DNA from: Peptococcaceae bacterium
GTDB taxonomy: Bacteria; Bacillota; Desulfitobacteriia; Desulfitobacteriales; Syntrophobotulaceae
Direction: 5' to 3'
Length of the DNA stretch: 64,000 bases
Assembly: GCA_012839895.1 (NCBI GenBank)
Contig: DUML01000015.1
Span: forward strand, 21,065-85,064
The notes beneath the pieces were generated by a model. It had not been told where the DNA came from, did not search any database, and was given only the letters and a program-made list of their open reading frames with translations. The translations under genes and the position numbers were made by a program. Each line of letters starts with the position of its first letter. Within the stretch, counting starts at the first letter, position 1. Positions 27,010 to 35,695 of the stretch are shown here, in pieces.

Positions 27010-28350
27010 TTGAGTTTTCTGTATTCCAAATTGGATTACCGGGATTTGGTAGTAGGGGTAGACAGTTTGGTGGAACTCGCTAATGGTAAAAAAATCAAGG
27101 GGATAAACTTTGATAATGCCGCAACCACTCCGCCTTTTAAAGCAGTTATGGAAGAAATCAGCCGATTTGCTCCTTACTATGCATCCATTCATCGCGGCGC
27201 AGGTTATAAAGCCCGAATATCCTCGACAAGATATGAAGAAGCCAGAAACATTGTTAAGAGTTTTGTCGGTGCCGATAAAGAAAAAGACATCGTAATTTTT
27301 GTTAAAAATGCAACGGAAGCCATTAATAAAGTAGCCAACAGGCTGGCTCAAAAGAGCGAAGCGAGTTCCGAACAAGAGAAAGACGTTATTTTATCAACGA
27401 CTATGGAGCACCATTCCAATGATTTGCCCTGGCGTAACAAATATCTGGTAGATTACATAGCAGTGGATGAATGCGGCCGCTTGGTATGGAAGGACTTCCA
27501 TGCTAAGCTGGAAAAATACAAAGGAAGAGTTAAGTTGGTAACTGTTACAGGAGCCTCGAATGTTACCGGCTATGTCAATCCCGTCCATCGCCTGGCGGAA
27601 TTGGCCCATAAATATGGAGCTAAGATTCTGGTTGACGGTTCCCAGCTTATTCCCCATATGCCCTTTGAAATGAAAGCATATTCTTCCGGCAAACATATTG
27701 ATTTCTTAGTCTTTTCCGCTCATAAAATGTATGCACCTTTTGGAGTCGGGGTTCTTATAGGTCCTAAGGATTTCTTCAATGAGGGAGAGCCGGATTATCC
27801 GGGAGGGGGCACTGTTCGGGCTGTGACTCACGAACAAGTAATCTGGAATGACCCTCCGGCTAAAGAAGAAGCCGGAACCCCCAACCTAATGGGGGTTGTG
27901 GCTTTGGCGTCCGCTATCCGGACCTTGAGGGATATAGGGATGAAAAACGTTTACAGACATGAACAAGCCCTAACAAAACAGCTTTGCAATGGCTTAAAAA
28001 AAATCAGCTGTATTGAAGCTTATTGTATTGACGATGAACAAGAACGGGTTGGCATTGTGTCCTTTAATATGAAAGGAATCTACCATGAAAAATTGGCTGC
28101 AATGCTGGCCGGAGAAGCTGGGATCGCCGTCCGGAGCGGCTGTTTCTGTGCTCATCCTTACGTTATAACTCTCCTGGGCATCACCCCTGACCAACAACAA
28201 AAAATTATCAACAATCCTTTGGCCGCTAAACCCGGAATGGTTAGAGTTAGTTTTGGGATTTATAATAATCACGAAGAAGTGGAGAAACTCTTGGAAATCT
28301 TACAGGAGATTGCCAAAGACAGGAAAAAATATCTTAATAAGTACAGCTAA
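27010..28350 (+). CDS. Cysteine desulfurase-like class V aminotransferase
   Basis: PLP enzyme of the SufS/CsdA fold, 446 residues. The segments NFDNAATTPPF, TMEHHSNDLPW and VDGSQLIPHMPFE bind substrate and PLP; the Schiff-base lysine is Lys239 in FSAHKMYAPFGVG. The active-site loop reads RSGCFCAHPYV, with Cys380 in the position of the SufS catalytic cysteine and an additional Cys378 two residues before. The start is TTG 27010 after AAAAGGAGG. No suf/isc genes surround it. A DsrE-like sulfur-carrier candidate follows 199 bases downstream, so it may feed a sulfur relay. Confidence 0.88.
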   Translation: MSFLYSKLDYRDLVVGVDSLVELANGKKIKGINFDNAATTPPFKAVMEEISRFAPYYASIHRGAGYKARISSTRYEEARNIVKSFVGADKEKDIVIFVKNATEAINKVANRLAQKSEASSEQEKDVILSTTMEHHSNDLPWRNKYLVDYIAVDECGRLVWKDFHAKLEKYKGRVKLVTVTGASNVTGYVNPVHRLAELAHKYGAKILVDGSQLIPHMPFEMKAYSSGKHIDFLVFSAHKMYAPFGVGVLIGPKDFFNEGEPDYPGGGTVRAVTHEQVIWNDPPAKEEAGTPNLMGVVALASAIRTLRDIGMKNVYRHEQALTKQLCNGLKKISCIEAYCIDDEQERVGIVSFNMKGIYHEKLAAMLAGEAGIAVRSGCFCAHPYVITLLGITPDQQQKIINNPLAAKPGMVRVSFGIYNNHEEVEKLLEILQEIAKDRKKYLNKYS

Positions 28351-28549
28351 ATGAAACTGCCAATCGAAAATACAACTAAATTAAATTGTCAACCGTCGCG
28401 CCAGAGTGATTTCTTGAGCAGCCTATTCTTTTATAATCCCCGTAGTTGATAGTTGGATTCAAGGGCTGATAGTTGAATTAAAGGTATAAAGCTGCAAAAA
28501 GTTATTTAAACTAGTAGAGATAAAAAAATGGTGATGGCGGTGAAAAACA

Positions 28550-29032
28550 GTGGAAAAACAAAAAAAAATCAGCCTGCTTGTTTTTAGCGCTGAGTACGAC
28601 AAAGCCCTGGCAGCGTTCATTTTAGCCAATTCAGCCCGGGAGTTAAATCTGACGGTAAATATGTTCTTCGCTTTTTGGGGGCTTTGCCTATTAAGAGACC
28701 CGGCCAAAATGTCTTTGGAAGAAAAAAGCGCCTTGGAAAAAATGTTCAGCTTGGCAGCCCCCCAGGGTCCTGAAGCTTTGCCCTTATCTAAAATGAATAT
28801 GGGCGGAATAGGCAAAGCTCTGCTTCAAGAGATGATGGAAGAACACGAAACACCCTCTTTATCCGTTTTCGTAAATGGAGCGCAAAAAAAAGGGGTAAAC
28901 TTCTTTGCCTGCAAGCTTTCCCTGGAAGTAATGGGCTTTAAACAGGAGGAAATGTTACCAGATGTAAAGATTCTAACTGCGAAAGAATATCTGCAAGATG
29001 CTTTAGAAGCAGATATTCAATTGTTTATTTAA
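28550..29032 (+). CDS. DsrE/DsrF/DrsH-like protein
   Basis: Small cytoplasmic protein of 160 residues. It begins KKISLLVFSAEYDKALAAFI and contains NMFFAFWGLCLLRDP and FFACKLSLEVMGF, the pattern of the DsrE2-like family in which the ACxLSxxVMG cysteine can carry sulfur. The start is GTG 28550. Its location after a cysteine desulfurase-like gene supports a role in sulfur transfer, but the acceptor is unknown. The last eight bases overlap the end of the convergent gene at 29025. Confidence 0.85.
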   Translation: MEKQKKISLLVFSAEYDKALAAFILANSARELNLTVNMFFAFWGLCLLRDPAKMSLEEKSALEKMFSLAAPQGPEALPLSKMNMGGIGKALLQEMMEEHETPSLSVFVNGAQKKGVNFFACKLSLEVMGFKQEEMLPDVKILTAKEYLQDALEADIQLFI

Positions 29033-29333
29033 TTTTGGGGATTCTATACTCCTTGTCGGGATCATCGGCATCAATAACAGTTGTATACGGCTCATTCCGA
29101 TTGTCAATGTCACTTGCGTTGTTGCGGTGAACCCTTGGTCCTATGGTAAAAGTGTGGACGGTAAAAGTTCCGGCTGAAGTATTTCTCCTATTGGGAAAGA
29201 ATTTTAGATAAATCAACCTACCGAGAACAGCCACCCCAACTACTAGCAATAATAACCAAAAAGCCAGGATGGCCAGAGTAACTATGCCAATGGAAATTGC
29301 TGTCCATAATAATAATCTAACGGCATTTGACAA
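29025..29333 (-). CDS. Small membrane protein of unknown function
   Basis: Protein of 102 residues. A long hydrophobic segment (about 6-42) forms one or two membrane helices and is followed by a basic stretch and a hydrophilic tail with DADDPDKEYRIPK. The start is TTG 29333, seven bases after AGGTGA. I do not recognise a family. It lies seven bases after the stop of the larger membrane gene upstream on the same strand, so the two are co-transcribed. Confidence 0.7.
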   Translation of the reverse strand: MSNAVRLLLWTAISIGIVTLAILAFWLLLLVVGVAVLGRLIYLKFFPNRRNTSAGTFTVHTFTIGPRVHRNNASDIDNRNEPYTTVIDADDPDKEYRIPKIK

Positions 29334-29340
29334 TGTTTAA

Positions 29341-29964
29341 TCACCTCTTGCGTTTGGCTTGCCCTTGTTTGCCCCGGGACTTGGCCTTAGCTATTTTCTT
29401 CCTGTCAGGGGATAATTCTTTGTACAGTCCGTATATTCCCGCTGCTATAATGACAACTACAGAAATATAGGCAAAGTAAAAGATAGTGAAGAAACTCCGG
29501 AATTTTGCCAAAATTTCTCCCAAAGGAAGCAGGGAAAGTATACTAAGAAACACTAAAACAGCGGCTACACCTAAATAAAGATAGAGCCTTTGTTTAATGG
29601 TTGTCTGCAAATAATCATCTTCGAGGGAAGCGGCAACCGCTATGGAACCTTGACAAAGAAGATAAACAAGATACATATTGGCAATAAACAGAATAGCTTT
29701 AACGATATCTAAAGCAAAAGAGAAAGATAGAAGGAACTCCGGATGGTATGTGAAGTTGTAGACCTTTACCACAGATAGAGCTAGAATTGGCGGGATTAAT
29801 TTATCAGCTAGAGCAAAATATTTATTTTCTTCAGCCAAAGTCTTTAAACCTTTATAAATTAAATAATACCCAAGAACATCCGGGAGAATATCAATACCTT
29901 TAAAGGCATAAAAATCAAGCTGGAGAAGTATTCCCCAAAAAAGATAAAAAAAGCTGGAATGCAT
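29341..29964 (-). CDS. Multi-pass membrane protein of unknown function
   Basis: With ATG 29964, preceded by AAGGAGG, it has 207 residues; an in-frame start further upstream (30018) has no ribosome site. About five hydrophobic helices are visible, beginning SSFFYLFWGILLQLDFY, and the C-terminus is very basic (KKIAKAKSRGKQGQAKRKR). The segment DILPDVLGYYLIYKGLKTL recalls uncharacterised clostridial membrane proteins. No catalytic motif is seen. It forms a two-gene unit with the small membrane gene that follows. Confidence 0.75.
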   Translation of the reverse strand: MHSSFFYLFWGILLQLDFYAFKGIDILPDVLGYYLIYKGLKTLAEENKYFALADKLIPPILALSVVKVYNFTYHPEFLLSFSFALDIVKAILFIANMYLVYLLCQGSIAVAASLEDDYLQTTIKQRLYLYLGVAAVLVFLSILSLLPLGEILAKFRSFFTIFYFAYISVVVIIAAGIYGLYKELSPDRKKIAKAKSRGKQGQAKRKR

Positions 29965-30251
29965 ATTAAGCCTCCTTATATAAGTAAATGAGATCCCTAT
30001 TTCAAAAACAGGGTACAATAATTACAATAAGATATCTATGCTTACTATAATGTTTATTATTATAGATAATCCAGGTAATTTCAAGAACTTACAGAAAATT
30101 ATTTATTTTAATCAGAAAACATTTTATTTTTAAATATAATAAACGTAATAAACGTTCTAACAATAAGCATTAAGGAAATATTTCTAAGAAAAATAGTTTG
30201 GTCTCAGCTCAGAATTATGATAAGATAAGCAAAGAAAGGGGGATATGGAAA

Positions 30252-30740
30252 TTGTTCGTTGGATTGGCTCTTTCCCTAATTATTCTGGGACTAATACTAA
30301 TATTTTTAGAGATTTTCATTTTACCCGGATTTGGAATGGCAGGGATTCCGGGATTACTGCTAATGCTGTTTGGGGTCTACCTAGCAGCGGATAATTTTGC
30401 GGAAGGAGTTATTTACCTTTTAGTCACTTTCCTTGCAACCGGGCTGCTGATTTTCATCGGTTTAAAAACAGGCCATCTGAAGAAACTCTGGCGCAGGATT
30501 TCCTTAGAAGAAAAGCAAAGCAGCAACGAAGGTTACGTCGCTCCCAAAGAAGAATATGTTCAATACCTGGGTAAGACCGGGACAGCACTCACTCTGTTGC
30601 GTCCGGCAGGATCCGCTCTGATTGACGGAGAAAAGGTAGATGTGGTCACGGAAGGAAGTTACATTTCTAAAGGCTCGAAGATAAAAGTAATTGCCGTTGA
30701 AGGCACAAGAGTTATTGTCGCTAAGGATGAAGAAAACTGA
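30252..30740 (+). CDS. NfeD-like membrane protein (short form)
   Basis: Partner of flotillins. I prefer TTG 30252 (163 residues) because AGGGGG lies nine bases before it; a TTG at 30198 would add 18 residues but has no ribosome site. Three to four membrane helices are followed by an OB-fold domain near the end: YLGKTGTALTLLRPAGSALI and GEKVDVVTEGSYISKGSKI. This is the short NfeD type that lacks the protease domain. floA follows 32 bases downstream, the classic arrangement. Confidence 0.9.
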   Translation: MFVGLALSLIILGLILIFLEIFILPGFGMAGIPGLLLMLFGVYLAADNFAEGVIYLLVTFLATGLLIFIGLKTGHLKKLWRRISLEEKQSSNEGYVAPKEEYVQYLGKTGTALTLLRPAGSALIDGEKVDVVTEGSYISKGSKIKVIAVEGTRVIVAKDEEN

Positions 30741-30772
30741 GTAGGAGGTGAAGCCCTGTAAAGGGCGATTTT

Positions 30773-31771
30773 ATGGAAGCGCTTATTATACCGGCGATTT
30801 TAATTATTCTGATCCTTGTATTATTAATGGTTCTCTTTACTTTTATTCCTGTAGGGCTCTGGATTTCAGCTTTGGCTGCTGGAGTCAATGTGGGCATATT
30901 CACCCTGGTGGGGATGAGACTCAGAAGAGTTATTCCCAGCCGGATTGTCAACCCCTTGATCAAAGCCCATAAGGCCGGACTCGGTCTTAGTACGGCCCAG
31001 CTTGAGGCCCATTATTTAGCGGGAGGAAATGTTGATAGAGTTGTTAATGCCTTAATTGCGGCGGAAAGAGCAGCTATTCCCCTCAAATTTGAAAGAGCGG
31101 CGGCAATTGACCTGGCAGGCCGGGATGTCCTGGAAGCTGTTCAAATGTCGGTTAATCCCAAAGTAATAGAGACTCCTATTGTCTCTGCCGTAGCGCAAAA
31201 CGGTATCGAGTTAAGAGTAAAAGCCCGGGTAACGGTGAGAGCCAATATTGACCGCTTGGTCGGCGGTGCCGGGGAAGAAACAATTATTGCTCGTGTAGGT
31301 GAAGGTATTGTCACCAGTATCGGTAGCTCAGTATCCCATGCCGACGTCTTGGAAAACCCGGATGTTGTATCTCAGACCGTCCTGAATAAAGGGCTGGATT
31401 CCGGGACAGCCTTTGAGATTCTTTCCATTGATATTGCCGATGTCGATGTGGGCAAAAACATCGGTGCCCAGCTGCAAACTGATCAGGCTGAAGCCGACAA
31501 GCGGATTGCCCAGGCTAAGGCAGAAGAGCGCCGGGCTATGGCTGTGGCCAGGGAGCAGGAAATGAAGGCTAAAGTTGAAGAAATGCGGGCTAAAGTAGTT
31601 GAGGCTGAAGCGGAAGTGCCGAAAGCTTTGGCCTATGCTTTCCGGGAAGGCCGTTTAGGAGTAATGGATTATTACAACCTTCAAAATATTATTGCCGACA
31701 CTAAAATGAGAGAATATATAGCCGGAACGGCCAAGGGAGATGAGACCGATCCCCGGATACCTAAAAAGTAG
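30773..31771 (+). CDS. floA: Flotillin-like protein FloA
   Basis: Membrane-associated scaffold protein of 332 residues that organises lipid domains. An N-terminal hydrophobic hairpin (about 4-45) is followed by the SPFH-like domain (for example [20 protein letters not shown] and [20 protein letters not shown]) and an Ala/Glu/Lys-rich coiled coil (about 240-285). It matches the YqfA/FloA family in length and sequence. It lies between the NfeD gene and a collagen-like gene. AAAGGG precedes the ATG; a stronger GGAGGTGA lies 25 bases upstream. Confidence 0.94.
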   Translation: MEALIIPAILIILILVLLMVLFTFIPVGLWISALAAGVNVGIFTLVGMRLRRVIPSRIVNPLIKAHKAGLGLSTAQLEAHYLAGGNVDRVVNALIAAERAAIPLKFERAAAIDLAGRDVLEAVQMSVNPKVIETPIVSAVAQNGIELRVKARVTVRANIDRLVGGAGEETIIARVGEGIVTSIGSSVSHADVLENPDVVSQTVLNKGLDSGTAFEILSIDIADVDVGKNIGAQLQTDQAEADKRIAQAKAEERRAMAVAREQEMKAKVEEMRAKVVEAEAEVPKALAYAFREGRLGVMDYYNLQNIIADTKMREYIAGTAKGDETDPRIPKK

Positions 31772-31782
31772 GTGATTATTAA

Positions 31783-32460
31783 GTGGATTTTTTTACTTTT
31801 ATAATTATTGCTGCTTTTATTTACAGCATTTTTTCTAAAAAAGATAAACCGCCCCAGCGCGGCCAAAGAGGTTCTCAGGGTCCTCGGCCCCAAACCGGGA
31901 CTCCGGCTCCCCGGAAAAAGCGGGAGAGCATTTTCGAAAGCCTGGAAAGGCAGTTGCGGGAGTCGGCGGAACAACTTGAACGGGAATTGCAAAGCGGTAG
32001 GGCTGCACCGCCCAAGCCGACAACGGTGGAAACATACCGGCGGAAGAAAGAGTACCGCCCGTCTTCAACTCCTCGCAGCGCTCGCAGCCCAATTCCGGAA
32101 GGAGCCTGGGGTCAGGAAGGCCGTTCCAGGTACGATAAGTATCCTAGTACCCAAGGAACTCAGGGCTTGGAAGGAACTCCAGGCAGAGAAGGGCTGGGCG
32201 GTCAAGAAGGTACCTGGGGAACAGAGGGAATTTGGGGTACAGAAGGCGCCTATTATGCCCAAAAAGAAGCCGGCAGAGCCAGCGCAATTGAACAAAGCGA
32301 AATTGGCTTAGCGAGTCCGATATATGGTTCACAAAAGCGAAGAACAGGGACTTTTGTCTTTTCCCCTTCCCAAGTAGTGCAAGGTATTATCTGGTCGGAA
32401 ATCTTAAAAGAGCCACGCGCCAAGAAAACTTTTGCAAGAAGTAAGGGTTCACTAATGTAA
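31783..32460 (+). CDS. Membrane-anchored protein with a collagen-like segment, third gene of the NfeD-FloA operon
   Basis: Protein of 225 residues, starting with GTG 31783 after AGGTGATT, 11 bases after floA. One N-terminal helix (about 2-18) is followed by a basic Pro/Gly-rich linker and a charged helix (ESIFESLERQLRESAEQLER). Residues 123-155 are eleven uninterrupted X-Y-Gly triplets (TQG TQG LEG TPG REG LGG and so on), the collagen pattern, but with two Trp and few Pro. The C-terminus, FSPSQVVQGIIWSEILKEP, may be a separate conserved motif. Basic residues after the helix predict a cytoplasmic C-terminal part, unusual for a collagen-like domain. Function unknown; linkage to floA suggests a scaffold accessory. 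Confidence 0.8.
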   Translation: MDFFTFIIIAAFIYSIFSKKDKPPQRGQRGSQGPRPQTGTPAPRKKRESIFESLERQLRESAEQLERELQSGRAAPPKPTTVETYRRKKEYRPSSTPRSARSPIPEGAWGQEGRSRYDKYPSTQGTQGLEGTPGREGLGGQEGTWGTEGIWGTEGAYYAQKEAGRASAIEQSEIGLASPIYGSQKRRTGTFVFSPSQVVQGIIWSEILKEPRAKKTFARSKGSLM

Positions 32461-32501
32461 AAACTTCAGATAGTACAAGTCGGGAATAATGTCCTCTTAA
32501 T

Positions 32502-32546
32502 AATAGCTGCCCTCTTAGCAACTTAGGTGTTAAGGAGGCGGCTATT
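32502..32546 (+). terminator. Intrinsic terminator after the floA operon
   Basis: AATAGCTGCC (from 32502) pairs with GGCGGCTATT (to 32546) with one mismatch, and CCTCTTA continues the stem against TAAGGAGG. It is followed by CCTTATTTTAAATTT. Confidence 0.65.
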
Positions 32547-32669
32547 CCTTATTTTAAATTTCTTATTATAATCTCAAATTGGAAGTGTTAGAAAAATGAA
32601 TATTCAAATTTTCGGTGTCAAAAAATGCTTCGCCTCTGTGCATAATATCAAAATGCTAACTAGAATATC

Positions 32670-32698
32670 TTGCTATACCTCCATAATCTAGGTATAAT
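32670..32698 (+). promoter_or_regulatory. padR promoter with overlapping operator-like inverted repeat
   Basis: TTGCTA (32670-32675) and TATAAT (32693-32698) are 17 bases apart. TATACCT (32674-32680) and AGGTATA (32690-32696) form an inverted repeat covering both boxes, and a related half site, ATAGGTATAG, lies at about 32714-32723. PadR regulators commonly repress their own genes from such palindromes, so autoregulation is likely. Confidence 0.6.
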
Positions 32699-32743
32699 AA
32701 ATACATCGAACATATAGGTATAGGGCATATGGAGGTTATTATT

Positions 32744-33088
32744 ATGGCCATTGACAAGAATCTAATGTCCGGTAGCACTACTCTCCTAGTTTTGTCCCTG
32801 TTGGAAACTAAAGACCAGTATGGTTATGAAATGATTAAAGAACTGGAGCGTCGCTCGGAAAAAGTGTTTACTCTGAAAGAAGGTACCCTCTACCCAATCC
32901 TGCACAAACTTGAAAATGACGGCATGATAACTTCTTATGAAAAAGAAAGTACGGCCGGGAAAAGGAGAAAATATTACTCCCTGACAAAGGAGGGAAAAAA
33001 GCTGCTGGCTGCCAAAAAACAAGAGTGGTTGGCCTTTTCCCAAAAGGTTAACCAGGTAATTGGAGGTGAAGTCAATGCCTTCAGCTAA
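32744..33088 (+). CDS. PadR-family transcriptional regulator
   Basis: Winged-helix regulator of 114 residues: LLVLSLLETKDQYGYEMIKEL, then the wing segment KEGTLYPILHKLENDGMI and STAGKRRKYYSLTKEGKK, all standard for PadR. I choose ATG 32744, with GGAGG eight bases upstream; the ATG at 32729 would include the ribosome site. The next gene, for a HAAS-domain membrane protein, overlaps its end by 14 bases. PadR-HAAS pairs are a common Firmicutes module that often controls envelope functions or ABC transporters. Confidence 0.93.
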   Translation: MAIDKNLMSGSTTLLVLSLLETKDQYGYEMIKELERRSEKVFTLKEGTLYPILHKLENDGMITSYEKESTAGKRRKYYSLTKEGKKLLAAKKQEWLAFSQKVNQVIGGEVNAFS

Positions 33089-33812
33089 GTTACCTTTGTC
33101 AGGAAGCGGGGAGGAATTTTGCCGCAAGGTCTGTTCCTTTGTTCGCTATAAAAAAGCTCACCGGCAAATTTATGAAGAATTGCACAATCATATTGAAGAC
33201 CATGCCGAGTATCTGCGGGAACAGGGAATAGCGCCGGAAGAGGCGGAAAGGCTGGCTGTACAAGCCATGGGCGATCCGGAAGAAATCGGCCGGGAACTGG
33301 ATAAACAGCACCGGCCGTTAATAGAAAGGCTGCTTGCTATAACTTCTGTGGCTAAAATAATTGGGATTTTATACGGAGTGTGGGTATCACTTTATATAGC
33401 TTTCATTGTTTTGCTTACCGTGGGTTCGCTGGTTGGCTCTATGAACTACACGGTAGAAAAAGAAGACATTCTCTATAGCGAAAAGTTATCACAAAAGCAA
33501 AGGGTCGGAGCCGTTACTTATAAGTTGCAAAAGATAACGGTTACCGATGATAGCAGTATCTTGGTTGATTATCTGTACTATGGCCATAATCCGGATATTA
33601 TTCTGCGTGGTTGGACTTCCCCAACTCTTCGAGTCTATGACCCGGAGGGCAATCCTTATAATTCTAAAGGCTCAAGTAAAGCTGGATTTATACACAAAAG
33701 TCAGGTAGTAGTGGAAGGATATGACCTAAGCAAGGGTAGTATTGTCCTTAAAGCTCCCAGCTTTTACGGCGATGTGGAATTCCGTATTCCCCTTAGGGAG
33801 GTACAGATATGA
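33075..33812 (+). CDS. HAAS-domain membrane protein
   Basis: Protein of 245 residues with an N-terminal helical domain (about 10-85: EELHNHIEDHAEYLREQG, AVQAMGDPEEIGRELD) of the HAAS type that accompanies PadR regulators, one membrane helix (about 92-117) and an extracellular beta-rich domain. The start is ATG 33075, six bases after GGAGGTG. The external part does not match a family I recognise. It overlaps padR by 14 bases and the next gene by four, so the three genes are coupled and probably form a sensing unit. Confidence 0.82.
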   Translation: MPSAKLPLSGSGEEFCRKVCSFVRYKKAHRQIYEELHNHIEDHAEYLREQGIAPEEAERLAVQAMGDPEEIGRELDKQHRPLIERLLAITSVAKIIGILYGVWVSLYIAFIVLLTVGSLVGSMNYTVEKEDILYSEKLSQKQRVGAVTYKLQKITVTDDSSILVDYLYYGHNPDIILRGWTSPTLRVYDPEGNPYNSKGSSKAGFIHKSQVVVEGYDLSKGSIVLKAPSFYGDVEFRIPLREVQI

Positions 33813-34510
33813 GCAAGAAAAAAAGAATAGCTGTTAACCTCCTAATCTTTGCTTTGCTCTTAATGGTCTTTATGACGGTGGAAGGGGCGGCTTTAACCCC
33901 TGAAGGGGCACTTAAAAAGCAGGAACGGACCAGAAATTACGGACATTCCGAACCAATAGCCTTAATAGAGCAAGGAAAACATAAGTTTTTCTTATGCAAG
34001 TTCAGGGATCATTATTCTTGTCCGGCGGTAAAACGGGGGTTCCTGGGATTTTGGTACGAAAGTCAGGCAGGGTGCGCCTGGGGAGATGAGAACAAAAAGG
34101 AAAAGGCGGTAAATTGCTCCTTAACGGGAGAGCGGAATAAAGAAGAAAAGCTTGATACTCTTTATATCTACGGAATTATCAATGATGACAGGATAACATC
34201 TTTGGATATAGAGATTTTCATAGAAAATTCTCAGGGAGAACGGATTATTAAGAAAACAACGGCCGTAAGGCCGGAGCAAGCAGGAGCTGTCGGTAAAAAA
34301 AGTGAAAAAGAGCAAAAAGTCGGAGCTGAAAAGGTTATAATCGGTGAAGCAGGCGGGATGGGGAAAATAAGTCAAGTAGGCGAAACCGGCGTAATTTATC
34401 AGGACATGTTTTTTGCAGTTATTAATGAGCCTGGCATGAGCAATTATTACTGTCATAAACTCTCCGCCTTTGATCAAGACGGGAATCTAATATTTGAGGA
34501 AGAAAGATAA
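33809..34510 (+). CDS. Exported or membrane-anchored protein of unknown function
   Basis: Protein of 233 residues with an N-terminal signal or anchor (KKKRIAVNLLIFALLLMVFM) and a hydrophilic remainder. Cysteines at FFLCKF, YSCPAV, GCAWGD and VNCSL could form disulfides outside the cell. A Lys/Glu-rich stretch (about 155-175) separates two parts. I do not recognise a family. Its ATG overlaps the stop of the HAAS gene (ATGA), so it belongs to the PadR operon and probably acts with the extracellular domain of the HAAS protein. Confidence 0.72.
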   Translation: MSKKKRIAVNLLIFALLLMVFMTVEGAALTPEGALKKQERTRNYGHSEPIALIEQGKHKFFLCKFRDHYSCPAVKRGFLGFWYESQAGCAWGDENKKEKAVNCSLTGERNKEEKLDTLYIYGIINDDRITSLDIEIFIENSQGERIIKKTTAVRPEQAGAVGKKSEKEQKVGAEKVIIGEAGGMGKISQVGETGVIYQDMFFAVINEPGMSNYYCHKLSAFDQDGNLIFEEER

Positions 34511-34530
34511 CGTTCTTGTTACACGAATCA

Positions 34531-35205
34531 TTATATATTCTCGATCTGCCAGTCAATCGGTTCCTTGCCGATGGATATTAGAAAGGCATTAGCTTTGGAA
34601 AACGGCTTGCTGCCGAAAAACCCGGCGTGGGCGGAAAGCGGGCTGGGGTGGGCGGATTTAATAATACAGTGCTTAGGGTCAGTAATCAGGCTTTGTTTGG
34701 ATTGGGCAAATTTTCCCCAGAGGATAAAAACAACAGGGTCCGGTCTCGCGTTTAGCAGGGAGATTACTCTGTCTGTGAAGTACTGCCAGCCAATATTACT
34801 GTGGGAGTTGGCTTGTCCCGCCCTGACTGTTAAAGAAGCGTTTAAGAGTAGTACTCCTTGGTCAGCCCATTTTTTCAAATAACCATTATTAGGGATGTAG
34901 CAACCTAAATCGTTTTGCAATTCCTTAAAAATATTAACTAAAGACGGCGGCGGTTCCACCCCTGGTTTCACGGAAAAACTTAAGCCGTGAGCTTGGTTTG
35001 GACCATGGTAAGGGTCTTGACCTAAGATAACTACTTTGACATCTTTATAGTCGGTAAAATGCAAAGCGTTAAAGATATCGTACATGTCAGGATAGATTTT
35101 TCTGGTCCGGTATTCATTAATCAAGAATTTTCTTAAGCGAAGATAGTATTCTTTGGTAAATTCGTCCTTAAGTAAATCGTGCCAGCCGTTTCTTAAAATT
35201 TGCAT
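34531..35205 (-). CDS. ung: Uracil-DNA glycosylase
   Basis: Family 1 base-excision repair enzyme, 224 residues, that removes uracil from DNA. The water-activating motif is [18 protein letters not shown] (Asp64, Tyr66), and the DNA-intercalating loop is [21 protein letters not shown]. Both match the E. coli enzyme type. The start is ATG 35205 with GGTGATAGCGA upstream. It stands alone, converging with the PadR operon. Confidence 0.96.
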   Translation of the reverse strand: MQILRNGWHDLLKDEFTKEYYLRLRKFLINEYRTRKIYPDMYDIFNALHFTDYKDVKVVILGQDPYHGPNQAHGLSFSVKPGVEPPPSLVNIFKELQNDLGCYIPNNGYLKKWADQGVLLLNASLTVRAGQANSHSNIGWQYFTDRVISLLNARPDPVVFILWGKFAQSKQSLITDPKHCIIKSAHPSPLSAHAGFFGSKPFSKANAFLISIGKEPIDWQIENI

Positions 35206-35420
35206 TCGCTATCACCAGAAACAATTATAGCATGATGTACTGCTCTTTCACGATAGAAATTACTTTTTTCACCAAGAAAAGGTTTATTTTATTTGTTAAT
35301 TTTATTTAATGGCGCTTTTTAAAGGAATAGGAATTTATTTATGGAATATTCTTTGTGTTATTTCCAGCAAGGGGGAATGTAAGCGGCGTATTTTGCTAAG
35401 CCAAAGGAGGAACATTTTAT
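35206..35420. other. AT-rich non-coding gap between ung and a small gene
   Basis: Divergent region containing the promoters of ung (minus) and of the 39-residue peptide gene (plus). I see AT-rich sequence and no clear paired promoter boxes, RNA structure or further gene. Confidence 0.4.
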
Positions 35421-35540
35421 ATGCCTACTATCTACGATGTGGTTTCTGTGATTATGCTGGTTATATTAATTGCCATTTTCTTTAATGTGGCCAAAATTTT
35501 TTATGGTATAGTACAAAAAATTAAACAAAAGCATGGGTAA
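35421..35540 (+). CDS. 39-residue single-helix membrane peptide
   Basis: Short gene with a strong ribosome site, AAAGGAGG, ten bases before ATG. It encodes MPTIYDVVSVIMLVILIAI followed by FFNVAKIFYGIVQKIKQKHG: one hydrophobic helix (about 6-24) and a basic amphipathic tail. The terminator-like hairpin at 35622-35667 lies downstream. I recognise no family. It could be a regulatory membrane peptide or a toxin of a type I pair; no antisense RNA gene is evident. Confidence 0.6.
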   Translation: MPTIYDVVSVIMLVILIAIFFNVAKIFYGIVQKIKQKHG

Positions 35541-35621
35541 CAGAATATCCGAAAAAATGCGGTAAGTCTATGGAACAGGAGAAAGGTAGCCAAACAAAAA
35601 TATATTAGGGCAACAAAAACT

Positions 35622-35667
35622 AATAAGGACCGTTTTAGGCACTTTAAGCCTGAAAACAGTCCTTATT
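35622..35667 (-). terminator. Bidirectional terminator between the small peptide gene and metQ
   Basis: AATAAGGAC (35622-35630), GTTTT and GGC on the left pair with GCC, AAAAC and GTCCTTATT on the right, with a six-base loop and single mismatches. On the minus strand it is followed by AGTTTTTGTTG, which fits termination of metQ; the plus strand can use it too. Confidence 0.75.
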
Positions 35668-35695
35668 GGCAACATATTTAAGTGACAAAGTTATC

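Noticed and set aside
28351..28449. Possible 32-codon reading frame directly after the desulfurase gene
   Set aside because: No ribosome site, no recognisable sequence; the ATG only happens to follow the stop codon.
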